Shown piece after piece: positions 1 to 9,012 of a DNA stretch of 48,558 bases. Position 1 is the first letter of the stretch. Each line of letters opens with the position of its first letter. The stretch comes from an uncultured Clostridium sp. Its GTDB lineage: Bacteria > Bacillota > Clostridia > TANB77 > CAG-508. The notes below the pieces were generated by a model. The model was not told where the DNA came from, did not search any database, and worked only from the letters and a program-made list of their open reading frames with translations. The position numbers and the translations under genes are program-made. Where the stretch lies: contig CANTGH010000010.1 in the NCBI GenBank assembly GCA_947653235.1, forward strand, positions 1-48,558. Direction: 5' to 3'.

Positions 1-65
1 TCCCCTATTTTTTATTGATTTTCGGCTTGTTTGAAAAAATACCGAAACTTGAATATTTTGTCAAC

Positions 66-135
66 TTGACTTTTGTTTCAAAATATGATATAATAGAAGT
101 TTAGGCACTTTTATAAAAAATCCCTACATTTTTTA
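66..135 (+). repeat. Promoter-plus-U-tract cassette, copy 1
   Basis: TTGACT (66-71), a 17-bp spacer and TATAAT (89-94) form a near-consensus sigma-A promoter on the plus strand. It is followed about 35 bases later by CCCTA and a six-T run (129-134). No plus-strand gene lies downstream, and the promoter points into the 3' end of ileS. The layout and much of the sequence match the stretches at 7838-7906 and 48435-48512, so I treat the three as copies of one dispersed element. The stem here is weak (TAGG with CCTA). It may make a very short RNA or run on antisense to ileS. Bases 1-65 hold no gene. Confidence 0.5.
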
Positions 136-170
136 CTCAATTACTTTATTTCTACGAAATACTCAAGCCT

Positions 171-2945
171 CTAATTTTCCAAGGCTTTTATACAATCATG
201 GCATAATACTGGATTTTCTTTATTTTCTCCAACTGTTGTTGAATATTGCCAACATCTTTCGCATTTTTCACCATCTGCTTTTTGGACTTCAACTCCGATG
301 CCTACTTCTTCGTCTTGATTTCTTCGATTTTCGCTAATTTCCATTCCAGAAACCATACAAATCTCTTTTAGCAAATCTACATTACTTTTGATAAAATCAT
401 ATTCCTCTGCCTCTGCATACAAAATCACTTTGGCTTCCAAAGATAAACCAATCACTTTTTCTGCTCTTGCTTTTTCCAATTTTTTCGCCACAGCTTCTTT
501 GATTTTAATCAATCTTTCCCATTTTAATTCCAAAGCTCCATTTTCAAATTTAGCATTGACTTTTGGATAATCATTTAACATCACACTTTCCGTGTTTTCC
601 CCATTTCTATGAGGCATAAACTCCCAAATTTCTTCTGCTGTAAAACATGTCATTGGCGCCAAAATTCTAACTAATGCTGACAAAATTTCATACATCGCCG
701 TTTGCGCTGCTCTTCTTTCCACAGAATCGGCACGATAAGTGTATAAACGATTTTTGATAATATCTAAATAAAATGCACTCATATCTACCACGCAGAACTG
801 ATTTAGTGCACGGTATGCTATGTGGAAATCATACATATCATAGGCTTTGGTACAATCTTTAATTAAACGATTTAATTTTGTCAAAGCCCATTTGTCAATT
901 TCCAATAAATTTTCGTAAGGTACTGGTTGGTTCACATCAAAATCGTCAATATTTCCTAAAATATAACGCACTGTATTTCTAATTTTACGATAAACCTCTG
1001 CCACTTGTTTAAAAATATCTTTTGAAACACTAATATCTGATTTATAATCTGATGCCAAAACCCATAATCTCAAAACATCAGCACCAGAAGTATGGATTAC
1101 ATCTTGTGGATCAATTCCATTTCCCAATGATTTGGACATTTTATGCCCTTTTTCATCCACGGTGTAACCATGTGTCAATACTTCTTTGTAAGGTGCTTTT
1201 CCTTTTGTCGCAACTGATGTCAGAATCGAAGATTGGAACCAACCACGATATTGATCACTTCCCTCCAAATATAAATCTGCCTCTGGAAGCCCACGTTCTG
1301 CTAAAACCGATTCATGAGTCGAACCAGAATCAAACCACACGTCCATAATGTCCGTTTCTTTCACAAATTCTGTACAACCACATTCACATTTAGCACCTGT
1401 TGGAAGCAATTCTTCGGCTGACCTATCAAACCAAGCATTAGAACCTTCTTCTGCAAAAATTTTCTGTACTTTAGCAAGCGATTCAGGCGTTACATACTCT
1501 TTCTCACAGTTCTCACAATAAAATACTGGTATTGGCACACCCCAAGTACGTTGACGTGAAATACACCAATCGTTTCTCTCTTCCACCATTTTGGTAATTC
1601 TTTCTTGCCCCCAAGCTGGATACCATTTTACGTTTTTTATTGCCTCCAATGTCTCTTTTCGGAAGCCATTCACAGATGCAAACCATTGCTTTGTTGCTCT
1701 AAAAATAATCGGCTCTTTACATCGCCAACAATGTGGATACGAATGGTTCACCTTTTGACTGGCTAGTAGCAATCCATGTTCTTCTAACCAGCTTATAATC
1801 GTTTTATTGGATTTGGCATAATATTGCCCAGCAAAAGGACCTGCTTCTTCTGTCTGATGACCTTTTCCATCCACACAAACCACAATTTCTAAATCATTTT
1901 TCAAACCACACAAATAATCCTCTTTACCATAACCCGGAGCCGTATGAACTGCACCTGTACCAGTTTCTAACTCAACCACAATCGTATCATCGGAACCTAA
2001 TACAACGCGCGAATATCGCTCTGAAAACGGATGCTTGCAAATCACACCTTGTAATTGACTTCCTTCAAATTCTTGAAGGGTTTCATAATCCTGAATACCA
2101 GCAATTGTCATCACTTTTTCCACTAATTCACTGGCCACAATTACTTTTTCTTTTCCAATATCCACCAAACTGTATTTGAAATTACCACCAATCGTAATTC
2201 CAACATTACCTGGAAGCGTCCAAGGTGTTGTAGTCCAAATCACGATAAAAGTATCTTTTTCATCAAATTTGCCTTTAGCATCTTTGACTGGAAATTTCAC
2301 ATAAGCAGTCACCGAATCCACGTCTTTATACTCAATTTCCGCCTCAGCTAGTGCTGTTTGACAATCCGTACACCAATATACTGGTTTCAACCCTTTATAG
2401 ATATAACCTTTTTGGAACATTTCTCCAAAAACGCCAACTTGTTTTGCCTCCATTTCTGGTTGATAGGTAATATAAGGATTTCCCCAATCACCCAAAACGC
2501 CAAGTCTTTTAAAACCTTCGATTTGTTTATCCTTATACTCACTTGTAAACTGCTTGCAAGTATCCCTAAACTGAGAAACTGGAATTTCATCACGATTTAA
2601 GCCAAGCTTCTCAATCGCCTTTTTTTCCGTTGGCATACCATGCGTATCAAACCCTGGAATATACGGCGTATCAAAACCTTGCAAATTCTTATAACGCACA
2701 ATCGTATCCTTCAAAATCTTATTCAAAGCATGCCCCAAATGAATTTCCCCATTCGCATATGGCGGACCATCATGCAAAACAAACGGTTTCTTCCCCTCAT
2801 TCTTCTTCAGCATTTTCTCATACAAACCATTCTCAAAAATTCTCTTAGCAATCTCTGGCTCTCTTTGCGGCAAATTCCCCCTCATCGGAAAATCCGTCCT
2901 CGGCAAATTCAACGTTTTCCCATAATCCACTTTTTCCTCACTCAT
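171..2945 (-). CDS. ileS: Isoleucyl-tRNA synthetase
   Basis: Cytoplasmic class I aminoacyl-tRNA synthetase that charges tRNA-Ile. At 924 residues it has the usual bacterial length. The HIGH signature reads HLGH at residues 69-72. The KMSKS loop reads KMSKSLGNG at roughly residue 600. The C-terminus has the paired-cysteine zinc finger (CERCW, then CHDC) needed by bacterial IleRS. The central editing (CP1) region includes a tryptophan- and threonine-rich stretch typical of the family. The ATG at 2945 has a GGAGG-type site just upstream (minus strand). The gene is monocistronic behind a T-box leader with an ATC specifier, so it should be induced when tRNA-Ile is uncharged. Confidence 0.98.
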   Translation of the reverse strand: MSEEKVDYGKTLNLPRTDFPMRGNLPQREPEIAKRIFENGLYEKMLKKNEGKKPFVLHDGPPYANGEIHLGHALNKILKDTIVRYKNLQGFDTPYIPGFDTHGMPTEKKAIEKLGLNRDEIPVSQFRDTCKQFTSEYKDKQIEGFKRLGVLGDWGNPYITYQPEMEAKQVGVFGEMFQKGYIYKGLKPVYWCTDCQTALAEAEIEYKDVDSVTAYVKFPVKDAKGKFDEKDTFIVIWTTTPWTLPGNVGITIGGNFKYSLVDIGKEKVIVASELVEKVMTIAGIQDYETLQEFEGSQLQGVICKHPFSERYSRVVLGSDDTIVVELETGTGAVHTAPGYGKEDYLCGLKNDLEIVVCVDGKGHQTEEAGPFAGQYYAKSNKTIISWLEEHGLLLASQKVNHSYPHCWRCKEPIIFRATKQWFASVNGFRKETLEAIKNVKWYPAWGQERITKMVEERNDWCISRQRTWGVPIPVFYCENCEKEYVTPESLAKVQKIFAEEGSNAWFDRSAEELLPTGAKCECGCTEFVKETDIMDVWFDSGSTHESVLAERGLPEADLYLEGSDQYRGWFQSSILTSVATKGKAPYKEVLTHGYTVDEKGHKMSKSLGNGIDPQDVIHTSGADVLRLWVLASDYKSDISVSKDIFKQVAEVYRKIRNTVRYILGNIDDFDVNQPVPYENLLEIDKWALTKLNRLIKDCTKAYDMYDFHIAYRALNQFCVVDMSAFYLDIIKNRLYTYRADSVERRAAQTAMYEILSALVRILAPMTCFTAEEIWEFMPHRNGENTESVMLNDYPKVNAKFENGALELKWERLIKIKEAVAKKLEKARAEKVIGLSLEAKVILYAEAEEYDFIKSNVDLLKEICMVSGMEISENRRNQDEEVGIGVEVQKADGEKCERCWQYSTTVGENKENPVLCHDCIKALEN

Positions 2946-3058
2946 ACAAAATCCTCCTTTATTTTATCAAAATATTATCTCAATTTTATCCTAATCTTAT
3001 CATCCAAATATCACAATTTTATCATAATTTTAATATCGTGTTTTGCCATATATTTTTA

Positions 3059-3101
3059 CCCCAGGGCAGGTGCCCCTTAAAGCCCCAGTGGCAACGCCCC
3101 C
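3059..3101. repeat. GC-rich patch between the T-box terminator and ileS
   Basis: About 43 bases, well over half G+C, sit in DNA that is otherwise mostly A+T. On the minus strand they hold two short self-complementary blocks (GGC-GTT-GCC and GGGC-ACCT-GCCC). They lie after the T-box terminator and before the ileS start, so they would be in read-through mRNA only. They are not part of the T-box consensus. They may be an interspersed repeat, but only one copy is visible here. Confidence 0.4.
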
Positions 3102-3104
3102 AAA

Positions 3105-3140
3105 CAAAAAAGCACTTCATCCCAAACTAGGACGAAATGC
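3105..3140 (-). terminator. T-box intrinsic terminator
   Basis: On the minus strand GCATTTCGTCC pairs with GGGATGAAGTGC (imperfect stem, loop TAGTTT) and is followed by a T run (plus-strand A run 3105-3111). The left arm begins directly after the T-box sequence, as expected for the terminator/antiterminator switch. Confidence 0.9.
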
Positions 3141-3350
3141 TTTCACTCCGCGGTACCACCTAACTAAGAAACTCCAACAAGTTTCCCACTCAAAAATCCT
3201 TTAACGCAGGAAGCCACGAATCAGCCTACTAAAAATTCAGCCAATCAACTCCAAGGTGATAACACACAACTTATTCCCTTACCAAAATCTCACCAACCTT
3301 TGGCTCTCTCAAAGCTTTACCATTGTGCATCGTGTCCTTTTCTTCATTTT
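3105..3350 (-). promoter_or_regulatory. T-box riboswitch (isoleucine) upstream of ileS
   Basis: The 5' leader senses uncharged tRNA-Ile and controls termination before ileS. On the minus strand the conserved T-box TGGTACCGCG lies at 3158-3149. It is followed by the terminator at 3105-3140, with which the antiterminator competes. Stem I runs from about 3305 and contains the GGTGAGA-type loop. The specifier is ATC (3260-3258) in the context TTATCACC, which reads as isoleucine and agrees with the gene downstream. Transcription should start near 3350. Confidence 0.95.
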
Positions 3351-3356
3351 TTCTTT

Positions 3357-3385
3357 ATTTTATCACAAATTTAAGATCATGTCAA
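3357..3385 (-). promoter_or_regulatory. Sigma-A promoter of the ileS T-box transcript
   Basis: On the minus strand TTGACA (3385-3380), a 17-bp spacer and TAAAAT (3362-3357) lie just upstream of T-box stem I and downstream of the exchanger gene stop. Confidence 0.8.
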
Positions 3386-3420
3386 TAATTAAAAACAAAC
3401 ATTTCGCCTACCAAATTTAT

Positions 3421-4356
3421 TTAAAACAAACACGTCAAATATAAACAAAATAACAATACAAAAACCACACCATGATTTTTACTAATAATTCTCCTATTTC
3501 TGAACAAATCAAATATCAGCAAATACATTGTTATCAACAACAAAAATAGAAGAGAACGATTAAATACCAAATCATAATGAATTGGCGTAATCATCGCACC
3601 TATTGAAGGTAACAAACAAATATTAAATATATTTGAACCAATGACATTTCCAATCGCTAAATCACTTTCCTTTTTAATGGTTGCAATAATACATGTTACA
3701 ATTTCTGGCAAAGAGGTTCCAATTGAAACAATTGTCATACTAATAATACTTTCACTTACTCCAAAATGTTCCGCTATAACAACTGCTCCATTTACTACAA
3801 AATCAGCCCCATATTTTAAACCCAAAACTCCCAAAATAAGATAAATCACTATCCAAATGAATGAAATTTTAGTAGTTTGTATGGTTTCCTGCATTTCTTC
3901 TTTCCCTTCTTGTATGGTATAGATTATATAAAGAATTGCAAAAATGAGCAATATCCAACCTTCATTTTTACTAATAACATAGTTTTCTGTACCAAAATTA
4001 CAAAATGCCGAAAGCATTAAAATCGAACAAACAGAAACTGGTAAATGAATTTGTAAAATTTTATCATCTATTTTGAGTGGATTGCAGATGCTCGCAATTC
4101 CTATAACAAGTAATAAATTGCAAATACAACTTCCAATTGAATTTCCAATGATAATGCTCGGATTTCCTGTTATGGTTGATTGTATGGTGACAATGATTTC
4201 TGGAAGTGATGTTCCAATTCCTACAATTACAATTCCGATTAATATCTCAGATAAATGAAATCTTTGGGCAATATCTCTTGCACTTTTAACAATGAAATCA
4301 GCACCTTTTATTAATAAAAAAAATCCAATCATCATTAAAATTATTTTATACAACAT
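3421..4356 (-). CDS. Calcium/sodium antiporter, CaCA family (YrbG-like)
   Basis: Integral membrane cation exchanger of 311 residues, about ten hydrophobic segments. It carries the two diagnostic alpha repeats: GIGTSLPEI followed by GNSIGSCICN in the N-terminal half, and SIGTSLPEI followed by GNVIGSNIFN in the C-terminal half. The acidic and asparagine/serine residues of these repeats form the ion sites in known CaCA members. Length and repeats match YrbG-type bacterial proteins. The ATG has an AGAGGA site about seven bases upstream. It lies 49 bp downstream of the ABC-F gene on the same strand and probably shares its transcript. Exact ion specificity cannot be read from sequence. Confidence 0.92.
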   Translation of the reverse strand: MLYKIILMMIGFFLLIKGADFIVKSARDIAQRFHLSEILIGIVIVGIGTSLPEIIVTIQSTITGNPSIIIGNSIGSCICNLLLVIGIASICNPLKIDDKILQIHLPVSVCSILMLSAFCNFGTENYVISKNEGWILLIFAILYIIYTIQEGKEEMQETIQTTKISFIWIVIYLILGVLGLKYGADFVVNGAVVIAEHFGVSESIISMTIVSIGTSLPEIVTCIIATIKKESDLAIGNVIGSNIFNICLLPSIGAMITPIHYDLVFNRSLLFLLLITMYLLIFDLFRNRRIISKNHGVVFVLLFCLYLTCLF

Positions 4357-4405
4357 TTTTATTCCTCTTTTTATTTTTTATTATTTTGCATGATCTATTG
4401 GATTT

Positions 4406-5899
4406 TTATTCTTTCATCTTGTCAAGATTTATGATTTTGGTGGCTACATTTTTGATAAAAGTTTCGTCATGTTCTACAAAAATTATGGTTGGTTGATGTT
4501 TTAAAATGGATTCTTCTAGTTGTATTCTTGTTAAAATGTCAATATAATTCAGGGGTTCGTCCCAAACATAAAGATGCGCCATCTCTGCGATACTTTTGGC
4601 AATTAGAACCTTCTTTTTTTGCCCTTCGCTCATTTGGGAAATATCTTTGTCAAATTCGGTATTTGAAACTCCCATTTTGGAAAGCATGGCTTTAAAAATA
4701 CTTTCGTCGGCTTGATTTTGTTTGGCAAAATTTTTTAAGTCTCCTTTTAACCTTTCCGTGCTTTGTGATACATACGATATTTTTAAATCATTTACCATTT
4801 GAAGGTGTCCGTTATATGTCACTTTTTCTCCTATCATTACTTTTAATAAACTCGACTTTCCAACTCCATTTTTTCCAGTAATTGCAATACGATCCCCATT
4901 TTTTATTTCAAAGAAAATGGGAGCAAATATGTTTTTTTCATTGTATTTTATTTGAAAATTGTGAGCCATTATGAGTGGATTTTGTCTGGCTTGCAAAGGA
5001 ACGATTTTTAAGTTGTCTTTTCGGTCAATATCGTTTAATAATCCAGCTTTTTCTTGGATTGCTTTTTCCATTCTTTTTTCGAAAACTTTTGATTTTTTCA
5101 TCATTTTAGCGGACTGATGACCAACATAGCCACGATCCACGCTAGATCCAGAATTGGTGGTATTAAATTTAGATTTTTCGATTTTATCTGACCAATTGGC
5201 TGTATTCTTTGAAGCAATTTCTAGACGATGGATATCTTTTTTTAGCTTCTCATTTTGCGTTAATTCAAAATGGTCTTGAGCATTTCTGTTTTCTTGCCAA
5301 GAAGAAAAATTTCCTTTTTGAATTTCAATATTCGTATTATTAATTGAAATGATGTGGTCTACGACCCTGTCTAGAAAATTTCTGTCATGAGAAACTAAAA
5401 TAAATCCCTTTTTCTTTTTTAAATATTCTACTAAATGATTTCTTGTGTCAATATCTAAATGATTGGTGGGCTCGTCAATTAACAAAAAACGATTGGTTTT
5501 AAGAAATAAACTGACTAAAAGAATTTTAATTTGCTCGCCACCACTTAGCAAATGAAAACTGCGATAAAGAATTTCGGGGTCGGCATGCAGTAAATTCAGT
5601 TCTTTTATGATTTCCCAATCTGACGCATTTGGTGCTTTTTGATTTATAATCTCAATTGCCATTTCTTCTTTGTTTTTTACTTCAAAGGGAAAATAGTCAA
5701 ATTCCACATTATGTGATATCGTTCCTTGATGGTTATAACGTCCCAGCAATAACTTCAAAAAGGTGGTCTTTCCTTTTCCATTTCTGCCAATTAAACCAAG
5801 TTTCCAATCTGTGTCCATATGAAATGAAACATTTTCAAATACATTTTCTAAAGCACCGTCATAGCCAAAACTTAAATTTTTTACGTTAATGATAGACAT
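4406..5899 (-). CDS. ABC-F ATPase, Lsa-type ribosomal protection protein
   Basis: Soluble twin-ATPase of 497 residues with no membrane segments. NBD1 has Walker A GRNGKGKTT, signature LSGGE and Walker B LLIDEPTNHLD. NBD2 has Walker A GKNGVGKSS, the unusual signature MSEGQ, and Walker B VWDEPLNYID. The linker between them holds TANWSDKIEKSK and GYVGHQSAKMMKK. That linker, the WDEPLNYID variant and the length fit the Lsa group of antibiotic-resistance ABC-F proteins, which act on stalled ribosomes against lincosamides, streptogramin A and pleuromutilins. The family assignment is strong from motifs; the drug phenotype is inference. It has its own promoter (5925-5953) and an AAGGAGG site. It probably leads a two-gene unit with the exchanger. 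No upstream attenuator peptide is visible. Confidence 0.85.
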   Translation of the reverse strand: MSIINVKNLSFGYDGALENVFENVSFHMDTDWKLGLIGRNGKGKTTFLKLLLGRYNHQGTISHNVEFDYFPFEVKNKEEMAIEIINQKAPNASDWEIIKELNLLHADPEILYRSFHLLSGGEQIKILLVSLFLKTNRFLLIDEPTNHLDIDTRNHLVEYLKKKKGFILVSHDRNFLDRVVDHIISINNTNIEIQKGNFSSWQENRNAQDHFELTQNEKLKKDIHRLEIASKNTANWSDKIEKSKFNTTNSGSSVDRGYVGHQSAKMMKKSKVFEKRMEKAIQEKAGLLNDIDRKDNLKIVPLQARQNPLIMAHNFQIKYNEKNIFAPIFFEIKNGDRIAITGKNGVGKSSLLKVMIGEKVTYNGHLQMVNDLKISYVSQSTERLKGDLKNFAKQNQADESIFKAMLSKMGVSNTEFDKDISQMSEGQKKKVLIAKSIAEMAHLYVWDEPLNYIDILTRIQLEESILKHQPTIIFVEHDETFIKNVATKIINLDKMKE

Positions 5900-5924
5900 G
5901 TTTCCTCCTTAATATTTTTAAACA

Positions 5925-5953
5925 ACTATATCATTTCTCTATCCCCAAGTCAA
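5925..5953 (-). promoter_or_regulatory. Sigma-A promoter for the ABC-F gene
   Basis: On the minus strand TTGACT (5953-5948), a 17-bp spacer and TATAGT (5930-5925). The -35 begins a few bases after the T run of the terminator of the preceding gene. The start point would lie about 20 bases before the ABC-F start codon, leaving almost no leader. Confidence 0.75.
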
Positions 5954-5957
5954 TTCT

Positions 5958-5984
5958 AAAAAAAGAAAGTGACTACTCACTTTC
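5958..5984 (-). terminator. Intrinsic terminator of the PBP gene, containing its stop codon
   Basis: On the minus strand GAAAGTGA and TCACTTTC pair perfectly around the loop GTAG, followed by seven T. The TAG stop of the PBP gene (5975-5973) lies in the loop, so the last codons form one arm of the terminator. Confidence 0.9.
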
Positions 5985-7772
5985 TTCCTTAACCTCTTCT
6001 GTCGGCTCAATTCCTAAATATCCAATGACTTCATTTAATATTTTTCCTGCAACTGGTGCTGCAACACCACCTCCTTGATGTCCTCCTTCTCCTGTTGGAT
6101 TATAAAGTGTCACCAATATTGCCATTTGCGGATCATCTGTCGGCGCTACCCCAATAAAGGATGTCACATATTTTCCTGTATTGACGCCATCTTCCGAAGT
6201 TCCTGTTTTCCCACCAACGTTGTAACCTAGTACTTTCGCATTTTTTCCCGTTCCTTCGCTGACAACGGATGTCATCATACTTAAAACATTGTTTGCTGTT
6301 TCCTCTGAAATTGCCCTTTCTCCATAGGCTGGTACAACATCTTGCACTTCTCCATTTTCCGAATTTCGGATTTGTTTGACAAGTCTTGGCTGTACATACA
6401 CGCCTTTATTAGCAATTGTTGATACCATTGTAATCATCTGAATGGGTGTTACTTCAAATCTTTGCCCAAAACTGATGGTAGCTAGCTCAACTGGTCCTAC
6501 TTTTTCTTCTGTCAAGAAAATACTTTTGGCCTCACCATACAAATCAATTCCCGTTTTTTTCAAAAAACCAAACTTTTCTAAATAATCATAATATTTTTCC
6601 ACCCCAATTTTTTGTCCCAATCCGATAAACACTGGATTACACGAATTCATCAAAGCTTCTCTTAAACTTTCCGAACCATGTGGTCGATAGTATCGCCAAC
6701 ATTTGATACGCACACCTGCAATTTCAATTCCACCTGTACAGCAATAGGCACCTGCTCGATCGGTTTCCGCAATTCCTTCTTCCAAAGAAGCAGACGCCGT
6801 TACCAATTTAAACGTAGAACCTGGCTCATAAGTATCTGCAATTGCTTTATTTCTCCACATTCCCTGTAACCCTTCCGATTTTTGCGTTTGATCTAACAAA
6901 TCCCAAACCTGCTTCAATTCTGGATTACTAATTTCATATGGATGATTCAAATCATAAAATGGATAGGTCGCCATTGCCAAAATATCTCCATTTCGTGGAT
7001 CCATCATAATGACATTTCCGCCATCTGTACATACATTGTCAATACAAGCATCTTCTAAGTATTTTTCAACAATTGCTTGAATGTTCATATCAATGCTTAA
7101 AATCAAATCATTTCCAGTTGATGGTTCTACATAACTTTCGCCTTTTGTTCCAAAATTGTTTCCTTTGGCATCAATCATTTTGGAAATCGATCCATTTTGC
7201 CCTGTTAAAATGTCATTATATTTTGCTTCAATTCCGTCTAAACCTTGATTATCACTTCCACAAAATCCAATTATGTGAGATGCTAAGCTAGATTGTGGGT
7301 AAAATCGCTTGGTGTCTTCATCAATGTTAATTCCGCTATAAATCTTGTTTTCCTGCATCCAAACTCTTAATTCATCGGTTTTCGATTTTTCTACTCTTTT
7401 GACAATAGTTTCAATGGAACTATGTTTACTCACTCTTTTGAGGATTTTGTCGTAATCCAATTCAAAAATATCGGATAAAGCTTTGGCAACTTTTTCTTTA
7501 TTTTCCGCTGAAATATTAACTGGATTTACCGTTACTGTCTCTACTGTGCTACTTTTGGCTAAAATATTTTGACCACTTCGATCATAAATAGTTCCTCGAC
7601 TAGCTGTTACCGTTCTTTCGGAACTTTGCTGTCCATAGGCTTTTTCTTGCAATTCTGCACCTTGCACAAATTGAATGTAGGCTGTATGTAAAATTAAAAT
7701 AATACTTGCTACAATGACTCCAATTAAAATCACTAACATTCGTCTTTTTAGTTTTAAAATATTGTTTTGCAT
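5973..7772 (-). CDS. Class B penicillin-binding protein (FtsI/SpoVD-type transpeptidase)
   Basis: Membrane-anchored peptidoglycan DD-transpeptidase for division or spore cortex. I start it at the ATG at 7772: GGGAGG lies eight bases upstream, whereas the upstream in-frame ATG at 7796 has no good site. The product is about 599 residues. One transmembrane helix lies near the N-terminus, followed by the dimerisation domain with SRGTIYDRSG. The transpeptidase motifs are STFK (Ser about 319), SCN (about 377-379) and KTGT near the C-terminus. No PASTA repeats follow, unlike many SpoVD and PBP2x proteins. It has no mur or fts neighbours, so FtsI versus SpoVD cannot be settled. Its stop codon sits in the terminator loop. 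Confidence 0.93.
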   Translation of the reverse strand: MQNNILKLKRRMLVILIGVIVASIILILHTAYIQFVQGAELQEKAYGQQSSERTVTASRGTIYDRSGQNILAKSSTVETVTVNPVNISAENKEKVAKALSDIFELDYDKILKRVSKHSSIETIVKRVEKSKTDELRVWMQENKIYSGINIDEDTKRFYPQSSLASHIIGFCGSDNQGLDGIEAKYNDILTGQNGSISKMIDAKGNNFGTKGESYVEPSTGNDLILSIDMNIQAIVEKYLEDACIDNVCTDGGNVIMMDPRNGDILAMATYPFYDLNHPYEISNPELKQVWDLLDQTQKSEGLQGMWRNKAIADTYEPGSTFKLVTASASLEEGIAETDRAGAYCCTGGIEIAGVRIKCWRYYRPHGSESLREALMNSCNPVFIGLGQKIGVEKYYDYLEKFGFLKKTGIDLYGEAKSIFLTEEKVGPVELATISFGQRFEVTPIQMITMVSTIANKGVYVQPRLVKQIRNSENGEVQDVVPAYGERAISEETANNVLSMMTSVVSEGTGKNAKVLGYNVGGKTGTSEDGVNTGKYVTSFIGVAPTDDPQMAILVTLYNPTGEGGHQGGGVAAPVAGKILNEVIGYLGIEPTEEVKEESE

Positions 7773-7837
7773 AAAAAATACCTCCCATTCCCCCATTTTA
7801 ATTTATGCGAGAAAGGAAAGGTGTATAACTGGAATGC

Positions 7838-7906
7838 TTGACTTTTTAATAAAAATATGATATAATTAAAGGTTATAGTATTTTTATAAAAAAGCCTAAT
7901 TTTTTA
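7838..7906 (+). repeat. Promoter-plus-U-tract cassette, copy 2
   Basis: TTGACT (7838-7843), a 17-bp spacer and TATAAT (7861-7866), followed by about 33 bases, then GCCTAA and a six-T run (7900-7905). It shares AAATATGATATAAT and TTTTTATAAAAAA with the other two cassettes in equivalent positions. The promoter faces the 3' end of mntP, with no plus-strand gene ahead. Confidence 0.5.
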
Positions 7907-7909
7907 GTT

Positions 7910-8470
7910 TTATAAAATCCCCAAATGCTCCAGTAAAATTTTAATTCCCATTACAATTAAGATACATCCACCCGCAAGTTCAGCTTTTTTTTCGTATTTA
8001 TCACCAAAAATATTTCCTATTTTTACACCTAAAATAGCCAAGAAAAAAGTGATTATTCCAATAAAACTTACTGCTAAAATGAGGTTTACTCTCAAAAATG
8101 CAAACATAATGCCTACCGCTAAAGCATCAATGCTTGTGGCAATAGCAAGTATTAGCATGGTTTTTGGGGTAGTATCGTCATTGCAATTTTCACAGGTATT
8201 TTCATATGCGTCTTTTATCATTTTACCCCCTATCACAGCTAGTAAAATAAAAGCTATCCAATGATCGATACTGGTTACAATTGTTTCAAATCTACTTCCT
8301 AGAAAGTATCCTATTATTGGCATAAGTGCTTGAAACACACCAAAATATATCCCAACAATAAACCCTTTTTTCCAGTTCATTTTTGACATTGCCAAACCTT
8401 TGCAGATGGAAACCGCAAAGGCGTCCATGGCAAGTGCTATACTAATTAAAATGATTTCTATCCATCCCAT
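7910..8470 (-). CDS. mntP: Manganese efflux pump MntP
   Basis: Six-helix inner membrane exporter of Mn2+, 186 residues, the normal length. It begins with [17 protein letters not shown] and repeats the pattern in the second half as [15 protein letters not shown]. The aspartates in these paired motifs are characteristic of the family. A cysteine-containing loop (CENCND) lies between the halves. It has its own promoter (8608-8636) with a leader of about 130 bases. That leader does not show the yybP-ykoY manganese riboswitch that often precedes mntP. Confidence 0.95.
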   Translation of the reverse strand: MGWIEIILISIALAMDAFAVSICKGLAMSKMNWKKGFIVGIYFGVFQALMPIIGYFLGSRFETIVTSIDHWIAFILLAVIGGKMIKDAYENTCENCNDDTTPKTMLILAIATSIDALAVGIMFAFLRVNLILAVSFIGIITFFLAILGVKIGNIFGDKYEKKAELAGGCILIVMGIKILLEHLGIL

Positions 8471-8607
8471 TTTTTCCTCCTATTCTATGTTTATATTATA
8501 TATATTCTGATAAAATTAAAAAATACTATTTCTATATTATTATAAATTTTACTTTTTATGAATTTTCTCCTGCAAATTGGTTATTTCTATAAATATTCCT
8601 TATTTTT

Positions 8608-8636
8608 ATTATAGCCTATTTTGGTCACTATGTCGA
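8608..8636 (-). promoter_or_regulatory. Sigma-A promoter for mntP
   Basis: On the minus strand TCGACA (8636-8631), a 17-bp spacer and TATAAT (8613-8608). The leader of about 130 bases before the mntP ATG is very AT-rich, and no riboswitch is recognised in it. Confidence 0.7.
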
Positions 8637-8680
8637 GTTAATGGAATTATAAAAACTTCAAATATGGGGGAAAATTTAAC

Positions 8681-8705
8681 AAAAAAAGTGGGAAATCCCA
8701 CTTTT
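8681..8705 (-). terminator. Intrinsic terminator of the interrupted hydrolase gene
   Basis: AAAAGTGGG pairs with CCCACTTTT around a four-base loop. On the minus strand it is followed by a T run (plus-strand A run 8681-8687). It touches the stop codon at 8704-8706. Confidence 0.85.
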
Positions 8706-9012
8706 AATTGATAACTGTACGGGTTCTTCCAATTCCATTTACTTGTGCCATCAATTTACTCCAAGTAAGTGGTCCTAAAATTCCATCTGCTGATAATCCA
8801 TTTCTACTTTGAAATGTTAAAACTGCATTTCTGGTTTGTGTACCAAATACGCCATCTAGTCCTCCTGTTGTAAGACCAATTGCATTTAGTGAATCTTGTG
8901 CAACACAAACATAATTGCCTTTGCTTCCATAACGAACTGTTGGATAGCCTGCTACTGTTGTCCTGTCATCAAAATGAACCCATCGAGGGGTTAGATTGAT
9001 TGGTTCTCGTGT
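8704..9012 (-). pseudogene. 3' part of an interrupted M15 peptidase / peptidoglycan-binding gene
   Basis: C-terminal 101 codons of a cell-wall hydrolase. They begin TREP and continue PRWVHFDDR, which holds the third zinc ligand (His137 of the rejoined protein) of an M15 (VanY-like) peptidase. A peptidoglycan-binding_1 domain follows: GSKGNYVCVAQ, GGLDGVFGTQTRNAV and DGILGPLTW. The N-terminal 125 codons lie at 19497-19871 on the other side of the integrated element. Joining at the shared core gives Tyr-Val-Glu-Gly-Ala-Thr-Arg-Glu-Pro without a gap, for a 226-residue protein. An open frame extends slightly into the element from a TTG, but no ribosome site supports separate translation. Confidence 0.85.

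Noticed and set aside
8471..8607. yybP-ykoY manganese riboswitch before mntP
   Set aside because: The leader is AT-rich and lacks the conserved G-rich metal-binding loops.
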